Shown in pieces: positions 1-6,996 of a stretch of 64,000 nucleotides of DNA. The stretch is taken from contig CAUJHS010000064.1 in the NCBI GenBank assembly GCA_963204915.1, forward strand, positions 62,001 to 126,000, read 5' to 3'. Source of the DNA: Planctomycetota bacterium. GTDB lineage: Bacteria; Planctomycetota; Planctomycetia; Pirellulales; Pirellulaceae. The notes beneath the pieces were generated by a model. The model did no database searches. It was not told where the DNA came from and was given only the letters and a program-made list of their open reading frames with translations. Position 1 is the stretch's first letter. Each line of letters opens with the position of its first letter. Made by a program: the position numbers and the translations under genes.

Positions 1-350
1 CGCCTGTGAACACCGTCAAAATGTACGGTTGCCCGCAAACGAGTTATCCGCGCAAAAACTGGTCGAGCATGATGTTGATGGACTGCGCCAAGCTCAAGCT
101 GTGGTCCAAGGAAGTGGTCGAAACACAAACGGGCGCTTATCTGCATCGTTTTCAAGACATCGACGACGCCGCCATCGGCGAAATTCCCAAGACCTGGAAT
201 ACGCTCGACTGGATGGATCACACGACCAAGCTGATTCACTACACCAACGGCGGCCCCTGGTTCGATGCGTATCGTGATCATCCGCATGCCGCCGTCTGGG
301 TTCAAGCTCGCGATGAAATGCGGTCTCAGCAAAAAAAGAGGAGCGCTTAA
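1..350 (+). CDS. C-terminal part of a glycosyltransferase (5' end outside window)
   Basis: The frame is open from base 3 through the left edge, so only the last ~116 codons are seen. The visible part has the run KNWSSMMLMDCAKLKLW, a histidine-containing stretch (TGAYLHRFQDI) and the ending IHYTNGGPWFDAYRDH. That pattern (KNW-S-x-M-L near a Cys, then H-x-x-x-GGPWF) is what I associate with the C-terminal half of nucleotide-diphospho-sugar glycosyltransferases of cell-surface glycan loci; this is recalled, not searched. The stop TAA overlaps the ATG of the next gene by one base (TAATG), so the two are translationally coupled. With the downstream methyltransferases and the nonulosonic-acid operon it points to a surface polysaccharide cluster. 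The donor and acceptor sugars cannot be told. Confidence 0.6.
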   Translation, partial: PVNTVKMYGCPQTSYPRKNWSSMMLMDCAKLKLWSKEVVETQTGAYLHRFQDIDDAAIGEIPKTWNTLDWMDHTTKLIHYTNGGPWFDAYRDHPHAAVWVQARDEMRSQQKKRSA

Positions 351-1075
351 TGGAATACTCTGAATTCTCAGCGCGTTTTGGCGGGTCGTTTCGCACGAAG
401 CATCTCTGCTTCGACAAACCAGGCATCGCCGGACGCGTAGCCTCATGCTTGCGGTTTCTCACGAATCAGCGTAGCGACCGGTTTGTGAACAAGCGGTTTT
501 TCCCGCTGTCGCACGCCACATCGCTGCCTCGCGGGTTCATTCGGCTTGAGCCCTGGGAGGCGGAATACTTGTACTTGCTGGCCAGCCGCGCTCGCCACGG
601 CATTGTCGAGGTTGGGAGGTTTTACGGCGGCAGCACGTTCTTGATGGCGTGCGCCAATGGCGAGACGCCTCTGTGGTCGATCGACATTGCGCCGCAGGAT
701 GACGCCCGGCTCCGACGCTACTTGGAGACGCACGACGTGGGCCGCAACGTGCGCCTCATTGTCGGCGATTCGCAGAAGACCAGTTATCCGCAAATTGGCG
801 AGATCGACGTGCTGTTCATCGACGGCGACCACTCCTATCAAGGCTGCACGAGCGATCTTGAGAACTGGTATCCGAAGTTGCGTCCTGGCGGGCACGTCGT
901 GCTGCACGACTGCTATTTTGGATCCGAAGTGCAATCGTCCGTTTTGGATTTCATCGACAGGCATGACGTGCAGATGGTGCGTTCCCCTTACATCATCGGC
1001 TCACACTGGCATACGTCGTACGGATCGATGACGCATTTCATCAAACCGGCCCGCGAGGCAAAAAGAGCGGCATGA
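350..1075 (+). CDS. Class I SAM-dependent methyltransferase (Methyltransf_24 type)
   Basis: A 241-residue protein with a Rossmann methyltransferase core. The SAM-binding glycine motif is EVGRFYGGSTFLMA (about residues 86-99), followed by the acidic loop SIDIAPQDD. The strand IDVLFIDGDHSYQGC (about 153-167) carries the IDGDH signature typical of the Methyltransf_24 group found in glycan clusters, and RPGGHVVLHDCY follows. It probably O-methylates a sugar or glycan intermediate in the cytoplasm; the substrate is unknown. It overlaps the upstream gene by one base and the downstream gene by four (ATGA), so three genes are in one tight operon. A second, divergent member of the same family lies at 2507-3406. 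Confidence 0.8.
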   Translation: MEYSEFSARFGGSFRTKHLCFDKPGIAGRVASCLRFLTNQRSDRFVNKRFFPLSHATSLPRGFIRLEPWEAEYLYLLASRARHGIVEVGRFYGGSTFLMACANGETPLWSIDIAPQDDARLRRYLETHDVGRNVRLIVGDSQKTSYPQIGEIDVLFIDGDHSYQGCTSDLENWYPKLRPGGHVVLHDCYFGSEVQSSVLDFIDRHDVQMVRSPYIIGSHWHTSYGSMTHFIKPAREAKRAA

Positions 1076-2424
1076 GCAAACCCGTGATCCTGGTCGTCGT
1101 CAACTGCGGTTGGGGCGCGATCGATTGGCTACTGCCCGTCCTGAGCCGTGTTCATGACGAGGACCTGGGCGACGTGGTCGTGTACTTCAAAGATGAAGAA
1201 TCGCGGCGTCGCGCCAGTCAGTACCAGGATCTCGACGCGCAACTGCGGAAGATTGCGCAGGTTTGGGACGCCAGCGACCTGACCTCGGGCTTGTCGTGGT
1301 CGCGCAAGCTGGCAGTGATCGGGCAAAGTTTCGCCCATGAGCGCACCACGTCGAAGGCCAATCGGCGCGTGGAAGCGTATGGTCGCGCCGCCGCGCGTTT
1401 GGCGGCGCTGCCGGTACTTTCCAACGTGTGGCGATCCTCGCGCATCCCCGATATTCAGCTCGCCAGTTTGCTGCGTCAGCGTCTGGCGGGTCGCCGCGTC
1501 GCCTGCCTCATGCAAGACTTTGGCGGGCGGTACGACGAAGTGTTTCACCACACGTTTTCCGACGCCGCCCTCTGCATGTTTCCAAACGGCACGAACTGGT
1601 GGGACCCAAAAACCGATTTGGGACCGACGGTCGCTGCGTGGATGCAGGGCATCCGTCCCGACTCGTCCTGGCTCACGGGTTGGCCCGAAGATGAAACGTT
1701 CTTTCGTCGCCACGGACTTCGCTGTCAAGTGGTTCCGTGCGGCCAGCCTAAATTCGATCCGGCATGGTTGAAGCGCGTAGCTCACGCGCGCTCTACGGGG
1801 AAAGTCTCCTCGCCGGGGCGCCGTTTGAACCTGTTGTTTCTTTCGCGACCGTTGCGAAAGACCGCCGATCCGAAGTATTCCGAGCATCACGTCGAAGCGC
1901 TGCTGCGCGTCGCACAGCGGCATGGCGTGCGGGTGCACATTAAGCTCCATCCGAACCAGCGGGCCAAGGAAATTGAACCGCTCCTAAAAAAAGTTGGCGG
2001 CGTGGACCATGAGTGGAGCACCGCCAGCGTTTCCGCGTCGTCGGCAAAAGCTGATTTCGCCGTCGCGTTGCCCACGAGCGCCGCCGTCGACGCCGCTGTG
2101 GCGGGAATTCCCTGCTTCGAGTTCTTCGATTACACGCAGCAACAATGGACCACATTTGTCAAAGACGGCGGGCGAACTACCAGCATTTATCGCCAGCGCG
2201 GATTGGTTGAAGCGGTCGACACCGAAAGCCAGTTGGACGACTGGATCGCGCGTATCCGGCAGAACCCAGGCCTATTACAAACGCTGGCGGCTCAGCAACA
2301 ATCCGCACTGGCGAAGTTGCTTCCCGCACGCGATGGCGCCATTGAAAAGGCGGTCGCCGTGATTCGCGCCGCGCTGAGAAGCACGGCGAAAGGCCCCATC
2401 GACGCGCATCGACCAGCTGCGTAA
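1072..2424 (+). CDS. Unknown protein, probably polysaccharide biosynthesis (GT-B-like C-terminus)
   Basis: 450 residues, no signal peptide or membrane segment. I do not recognise a named family. The second half contains KLHPNQRAKEIEPLLKKVGG (about 292-311) and VALPTSAAVDAAVAGIPCFE (about 331-350). The pairing of K-x-HPN with a later S/T-rich loop followed by A-x-x-G-I-P is the arrangement seen in CDP-glycerol glycerophosphotransferases, capsule-synthesis proteins and other GT-B folds, where these elements bind the nucleotide donor. The ATGA overlap with the methyltransferase upstream and the glycan genes on both sides support a role in surface polysaccharide assembly. The assignment to GT-B is an inference from motif layout. 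Confidence 0.5.
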   Translation: MSKPVILVVVNCGWGAIDWLLPVLSRVHDEDLGDVVVYFKDEESRRRASQYQDLDAQLRKIAQVWDASDLTSGLSWSRKLAVIGQSFAHERTTSKANRRVEAYGRAAARLAALPVLSNVWRSSRIPDIQLASLLRQRLAGRRVACLMQDFGGRYDEVFHHTFSDAALCMFPNGTNWWDPKTDLGPTVAAWMQGIRPDSSWLTGWPEDETFFRRHGLRCQVVPCGQPKFDPAWLKRVAHARSTGKVSSPGRRLNLLFLSRPLRKTADPKYSEHHVEALLRVAQRHGVRVHIKLHPNQRAKEIEPLLKKVGGVDHEWSTASVSASSAKADFAVALPTSAAVDAAVAGIPCFEFFDYTQQQWTTFVKDGGRTTSIYRQRGLVEAVDTESQLDDWIARIRQNPGLLQTLAAQQQSALAKLLPARDGAIEKAVAVIRAALRSTAKGPIDAHRPAA

Positions 2425-2506
2425 CAGGTGGCGCGTATCACGCAGAACTCCACTTCTCTACCGACGAGGCGAGGCGCGACGAATCGAAGTCGGCCCCGAA
2501 TGCATC

Positions 2507-3406
2507 ATGAGCCTGATGTGGCGACTAGTCAAAACCGCCTCACACGTTTACGGTCCCTGGCGGAGCAACGTGAAGCAGTATGAAAACTTCTTCCGACGGG
2601 ATCATTACTATTCGCCGATCCCGGTAATCGAAGAAGTCCAACGCCGGCAAGCCACGGTGTTTGACCGCCAACGCCGCTCGGCGCCCGGCGTCGATTTGCG
2701 CGACAACGCGCAACTAGCCCTTTTGGAACAAATGGCGGCGTACGCGCAGGATTTGCCCTTCCCGTTGGAGCAAACCGCAAATCACCGATATTGGCTTGAT
2801 AACAAGTTCTATTTTTTCGCCGATGGCGTGGTGTATTACAGCCTGTTGCGGCACGCACGACCGCGACGCGTCGTCGAGGTCGGCTCAGGGTTTTCCTCGG
2901 CCGTATGCCTCGATACGAACGATTGCTTTTTCGAGGGGAGTATCCACTGCACGTTTATCGACCCTGACACGTCGCGCCTGGATAATCTGCTGACGGAGGC
3001 CGATCGAGGCCGCGTTACGGTCATGGCGAAACAGGTGCAGGATGTGCCGCTGGATGTGTTTACCCAACTTGAGGCGGGCGATATTCTTTTTCTCGATTCG
3101 TCGCACGTCAGCAAAGTGGGCAGCGACGTGAATCACCTGTTTTTTGAAGTGTTGCCAGCGCTGGCGTCGGGCGTGTACGTCCACCTTCACGACATCTTCT
3201 ACCCATTTGAGTATCCCGAGAATTGGGTCTACGGCGGCCGCGCGTGGAACGAAGCGTATCTGCTGCGGGCCTTCCTCCAGTTCAATAACGCATTCCAGAT
3301 GGTGATGTGGCCCGACTACCTGGACCGTTTCCATCACGATGCGCTGCACCGCTGCTTGCCGCATTGCGACAAAAATAGCGGCAGTATCTGGATTCAAAAG
3401 GTTTAA
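2507..3406 (+). CDS. Class I SAM-dependent methyltransferase (Methyltransf_24 type), second copy
   Basis: 299 residues. The SAM site is VVEVGSGFSSAVCLDT (about 124-139), the acidic loop is FIDPDTSRLDNLL, and the strand GDILFLDSSHVSKVGSDVNH (about 191-210) replaces the usual IDGDH. A long tail (YPFEYPENWVYGGRAWNEAY, then LLRAFLQFNN) follows the conserved LHDIFYP element, a form common in sugar methyltransferases of glycan clusters. The N-terminal ~110 residues are an extra helical domain absent from the copy at 350-1075, so these are not recent duplicates. It follows the unknown polysaccharide gene after 82 bases and ends 55 bases before the convergent neuA-like gene. Substrate not known. Confidence 0.75.
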   Translation: MSLMWRLVKTASHVYGPWRSNVKQYENFFRRDHYYSPIPVIEEVQRRQATVFDRQRRSAPGVDLRDNAQLALLEQMAAYAQDLPFPLEQTANHRYWLDNKFYFFADGVVYYSLLRHARPRRVVEVGSGFSSAVCLDTNDCFFEGSIHCTFIDPDTSRLDNLLTEADRGRVTVMAKQVQDVPLDVFTQLEAGDILFLDSSHVSKVGSDVNHLFFEVLPALASGVYVHLHDIFYPFEYPENWVYGGRAWNEAYLLRAFLQFNNAFQMVMWPDYLDRFHHDALHRCLPHCDKNSGSIWIQKV

Positions 3407-3461
3407 GGCGTCCTTTTTTGACGCAACACGTTCCGCTGTCCGAGTGCAGGCGGCGATGTCC

Positions 3462-4220
3462 TCACGCGGCGTTCGACGCCTCGGGATGTCGTGCGAAGTA
3501 CGCTTCGGCGGCGCGCCAGTCGTCCATCGTATCGATATTAATTGACAGCTCCGTCGGCATTTCATACGCCAGGCAGTGATCTCCGTAAATCGAGCCAGTT
3601 TGCTCCAGGCAGCGGCGCCGGAACGCGTAGATTGCGCCGTTACGCGTATAGGTCGTTGAGAGCGACTGCCGGCGAGGAATTAACTGACTCAGCGGCTCGC
3701 CGGTGAAAACGCGGAGTCGCCCTTCTTGAATCTCAAACTGCCAGTGGGGGTTGTAGTGAGCTTCGAGAGCTCGAACGCTAACCAGTGAATCGGCGTCGCT
3801 CGGCAAGAATCGCTCAAGGGCCGCATCGACGTGCGTCGCACGTCGTAGCGGCGCGGTGGGCTGGAGTAGCACCACGACTTCGGGAACCCATGCCTGCTGC
3901 GTACGGAGCCACGCCAACGCGTGTTGCACAACATCCAACGTGGGACTATCGTCTCGGGCAAGATCGGCAGGGCGCAGGAAGGGTGCTTCGGCGCCAGCCG
4001 CGAGAGCCGCCTGGGCTATCTCAGGACAATCGGTGGATACGACCGTGCGTGTTACATACCGGCTCTGCGTTCCGCATTCACACGCGTACTGAATCAGTGG
4101 TTTGCCGCCAAGCCGACGAACATTCTTTCGCGGCACGCCTTTCGATCCGCCGCGAGCCGGAATGAGCGCAAGGACCGAAGTCGTCGGCACGGCGTTGTCT
4201 GAGGCAATAGAATGGCTCAT
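3462..4220 (-). CDS. neuA: Acylneuraminate (nonulosonate) cytidylyltransferase
   Basis: 252 residues. It should activate a nonulosonic acid with CTP to give the CMP-sugar. The N-terminus has the family signature IPARGGSKGVPRKNVRRLGG (about 20-39), which binds CTP, followed by KPLIQYACE. Later elements LLQPTAPLRRATHVDAALE (about 117-135) and the ending TELSINIDTMDDWRAAEAYF match the cytidylyltransferase fold. It is the last gene of a minus-strand operon after neuB and neuC, with 6 bases between the neuC stop and its ATG. Specificity could be for sialic, legionaminic or a related acid; the single-domain form with no C-terminal hydrolase extension does not decide. Confidence 0.88.
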   Translation of the reverse strand: MSHSIASDNAVPTTSVLALIPARGGSKGVPRKNVRRLGGKPLIQYACECGTQSRYVTRTVVSTDCPEIAQAALAAGAEAPFLRPADLARDDSPTLDVVQHALAWLRTQQAWVPEVVVLLQPTAPLRRATHVDAALERFLPSDADSLVSVRALEAHYNPHWQFEIQEGRLRVFTGEPLSQLIPRRQSLSTTYTRNGAIYAFRRRCLEQTGSIYGDHCLAYEMPTELSINIDTMDDWRAAEAYFARHPEASNAA

Positions 4221-4226
4221 GGCAAA

Positions 4227-5456
4227 TTACGCCGCGCGACGTTGCGTGCGAAGCGGGTGTTTCAGGTAAGCGGGCGACTGGGCCTCGTCTTCAAACTCCA
4301 GTCGTTTGTGAATATCGAGCGCGGAAGTGGCTAGCACGTGGGCGATACGCTCCCCGGAATCACCGTGTCCATACAAGGTGTCGCGAACCGCGCGACCTTG
4401 AACAAGATGGGTTTCGATCGCCGCACGAATCGCCTGCCGGTCATGCGGAACGTCGATCACATTGCGTCCCCGATCTCGACCTTCCTGCCGTGTGCCCACG
4501 TTCACCGCAGGCACGCCAAGGTAAGAGCATTCGCGAATCGCTACGCTCGAATTCCCCACGATGCCGCGGCTATTGCACAGCAATCGCAAGAAGTCTTTCG
4601 AGTCCATATGCTTGAAAAAGCGGAAGTTTGCGGGGTTTTCTCGCTCTCGGAATCGGCGAATCCCTTTACTGGTGGCGTCAGAGCCAGCGTCGACATTCGG
4701 CCAGAACCACAGCACGGGCAGCCCCAGGTCCTTGACTGCATAAAGTGTTTCGTTGATTTGCAAGAGCGAGTCCGCGCATTCGGTGGTCACGGGATGCTGT
4801 AACACCACCAAATACCCGTGCGAAAGATCGACGTCGTTGCCGACGCCCCCGTATTTGACGAGGGGATCGAAGTCGAGCTGCGGCGATTGCAGCACTTCAT
4901 GTGCGAGATCAATCGAGGGGCAACCCGTCACATGCACCTTACTGCGCGACTCGCCCATGCGCACCACGCGCTCGGCCGCCTGTTGGGAGGAAACCAAATG
5001 CAGATCGGCTAGTTTCGTGATGGCGTGACGCACCTTCTCGTCAATGGAGCCTGTAACTTCGCCCCCTTGTATATGCGCCAAGGGGATGTTCATATATGCA
5101 GCGGCCGTCGCCGTGGCCAGCGTTTCGAAGCGGTCCGCGATCGACACGACCACATCGGGCTTCAGGTTGGCGAATACGGTGGCGAGCTCGACGAGCGCCA
5201 AACCTGTCGACTTGGCCGATGTAACCAGGTTTTCGCCTTCCACAATGTTGAAAATCTCGGCGTCGATTTTGAACCCGTCATTCTGAATACACTGCACGAC
5301 ATTACCGTAACGAGCTAACACGGCCGAAGAACCGACCACAAGCTGCAGCTTGAGGTCTTCGTGTTCCTGAATTGCCGCCAATGCGGTGCGGATGCGCGAG
5401 TAACTCGCTCGGGCAGTGACGACCACGCATACTTTACGAGCAGCGGTAGGTTCCAT
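4227..5456 (-). CDS. neuC: Hydrolysing UDP-N-acetylglucosamine 2-epimerase (NeuC/LegG family)
   Basis: 409 residues with a GT-B-like epimerase fold. It should convert UDP-GlcNAc (or a bacillosamine derivative, if the product is legionaminic acid) into the free 2-epimer and UDP, feeding NeuB. Visible landmarks are VVSIADRFETLATATAAAYM (about 103-122), then HIQGGEVTGSIDEKVRHAIT (about 128-147), which is the signature of hydrolysing epimerases. Near the C-terminus GIVGNSSVAIRECSYLGVPA (UDP-binding loop) is followed by VNVGTRQEGRDRG. It lies between neuB and neuA on the same strand, 93 bases after neuB and 6 before neuA, so it is surely one pathway. There is no sugar 4,6-dehydratase or aminotransferase here, which favours a sialic-acid route, but the rest could be elsewhere. 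Confidence 0.85.
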   Translation of the reverse strand: MEPTAARKVCVVVTARASYSRIRTALAAIQEHEDLKLQLVVGSSAVLARYGNVVQCIQNDGFKIDAEIFNIVEGENLVTSAKSTGLALVELATVFANLKPDVVVSIADRFETLATATAAAYMNIPLAHIQGGEVTGSIDEKVRHAITKLADLHLVSSQQAAERVVRMGESRSKVHVTGCPSIDLAHEVLQSPQLDFDPLVKYGGVGNDVDLSHGYLVVLQHPVTTECADSLLQINETLYAVKDLGLPVLWFWPNVDAGSDATSKGIRRFRERENPANFRFFKHMDSKDFLRLLCNSRGIVGNSSVAIRECSYLGVPAVNVGTRQEGRDRGRNVIDVPHDRQAIRAAIETHLVQGRAVRDTLYGHGDSGERIAHVLATSALDIHKRLEFEDEAQSPAYLKHPLRTQRRAA

Positions 5457-5549
5457 AATTCTTAGCGATATTTCGTGAAGCGCCCGAAGTTTGATGTCGC
5501 TTGGCGTCGAGTGATTTTCTCTCGCCGCGCGTTACGATCTTATGATGCA

Positions 5550-6635
5550 TCAATCGAGCAACGTTTCGTCGGTAACGGGCTCATCAGCCGCCATGTTGCG
5601 CCGTAGTCGGCGTCCCAAAGCTCTCGCCATGGATCGCGCGGGAATACCGCCGCCAGCCTTCTTCAAAGTCAAATGTTCTTCCGTAAGCTGTGTTCCGGCC
5701 GGCAAGTCGTAGCGTAGCACCACGCTTTTGCCAAAGGTTTGACGCAATCCGCTCATCTCGGAGGAAAGGGCGTCTTTGTCCAGGTCCGAGTCCATCGCCT
5801 GTTCGATGAATCGGACGCCTTCGATCAGTTGACGCAATTCCGAAGTGGTGACCGATGCGGGTACGTCGGGACCGAATGCTTCGCGACTCAAAGTTACATG
5901 GACTTCGAGTAGCTCGACACCCAATGCTGCGGCGGCAAGAGACGGGTAAATCGTGCCGGAATGATCAGACAAACCGGCCGGCGCCTGGTAACGCTGACGA
6001 AGCGCCGCGATCCACGACAAACCAACTTTATCAGGCGGACAGGGGTAGGCGGTCGTACACTGGAACACGGCCACAGGCGCGCCATGGTCTCGCAGTAAAC
6101 GCACCGCGGCATCGAGATCTTCCAGCGTACTCATGCCGCTCGAGAGCAAGACTGGCTTGCCGGTGCGAGCCATTTGAGCCAGCAATAGGGGGTTGTCGAC
6201 TTCACCGGAGGCGACTTTCCACGCTGCGATATCCAATGACTCAAGGAGCTCTACGGCTTGGCCCGAGAATGGGGAGCTAAGGAACACCAAATTACGTTCC
6301 TCAGCGTGGGTCTTGAGACCCTGCCATTGTTCGGGAGTAAATTCCATCCGGCGCCAGTAATCGTAACGCGTTGCGTCTTGGTAGCTGAAGTTAACGCGCC
6401 AAGGCTCATGCTTGGTGCTTTCGGCCGCGGCTATGTGAGTTTGAAACTTTACCGCGTCGGCGCCGGCGCGAGCGATTGCGTCGATGTACGCGTGCGCCAT
6501 ACCCAGACTGCCATCGTGCGCCTGCGCGACCTCGCCAATGATCAATGCCGGACGCCTAGGTCCGATGATTCGGTCCGCAATGGACAGCGACGCCGCCTGG
6601 GGCAACGCATCACGTAACGAGATGGGATGGGACAT
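5550..6635 (-). CDS. neuB: N-acetylneuraminate / nonulosonate synthase with SAF domain
   Basis: 361 residues. It condenses PEP with a six-carbon N-acyl amino sugar (ManNAc or analogue) to a nine-carbon nonulosonic acid. The barrel begins IIGEVAQAHDGSLGMAHAYI (about 32-51), with AGADAVKFQTH just after, then LSSGMSTLEDLDAAV, FQCTTAYPCPPDKVGL and GLSDHSGTIYPSLAAAALGV, all standard NeuB positions. The C-terminus (last ~60 residues, from DLPAGTQLTEEHL) is an SAF antifreeze-like domain. The ATG at 6635 is preferred to an upstream TTG at 6659, which would add eight residues with no family counterpart. It is first in the neuB-neuC-neuA operon, so the operon promoter should lie in 6636-6996. Confidence 0.88.
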   Translation of the reverse strand: MSHPISLRDALPQAASLSIADRIIGPRRPALIIGEVAQAHDGSLGMAHAYIDAIARAGADAVKFQTHIAAAESTKHEPWRVNFSYQDATRYDYWRRMEFTPEQWQGLKTHAEERNLVFLSSPFSGQAVELLESLDIAAWKVASGEVDNPLLLAQMARTGKPVLLSSGMSTLEDLDAAVRLLRDHGAPVAVFQCTTAYPCPPDKVGLSWIAALRQRYQAPAGLSDHSGTIYPSLAAAALGVELLEVHVTLSREAFGPDVPASVTTSELRQLIEGVRFIEQAMDSDLDKDALSSEMSGLRQTFGKSVVLRYDLPAGTQLTEEHLTLKKAGGGIPARSMARALGRRLRRNMAADEPVTDETLLD

Positions 6636-6996
6636 CCGTGACCCAGTTTTGTTCGTCAACTATGGCTCGGTAGGCAAAAACAGGTTGGGTATGGTAATGA
6701 GGCAGTCTTGGCTCGTCAACGGCGATTTCATTCACCGTGCTGTCATGCTGTCATGTGCAATTCTGTCAAATTGGAGAGAGCCCAATTTCTGGTAGTTTGT
6801 ACCGTGCAAGGCGCAACGTGGTGAGACAGGCCGCATCCTGGGTCGCATCGTCTTGCCAGCTCTAGCCGTGATCGCTCGATCGTTGTAAGCGATTCACGCC
6901 TCTCGTCCAGGCGCGGACATGAGGCGGGGTATCCGCGACTCGCTTTAACGCATAAGTTACGAACTCAAACCCAAAGTGGAGGAGCGGTACGCAACA
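6636..6996. other. Intergenic: upstream region of the neuB operon
   Basis: No gene is supported here. This 361-base gap lies between the end of the hydrolase/WD40 gene (same strand) and neuB, so it should carry the first gene's terminator and the neuB promoter. A 7-base inverted repeat (AAATTGG 6768-6774, CCAATTT 6782-6788, loop 7) is present but lacks a T-run on the minus side. Short direct repeats of GCTGTCAT lie just beside it (about 6739-6755). Confidence 0.4.

Noticed and set aside
6768..6788. AAATTGG/CCAATTT hairpin before neuB as a terminator of the hydrolase/WD40 gene
   Set aside because: It is not followed by T residues on the minus strand and the stem is short.
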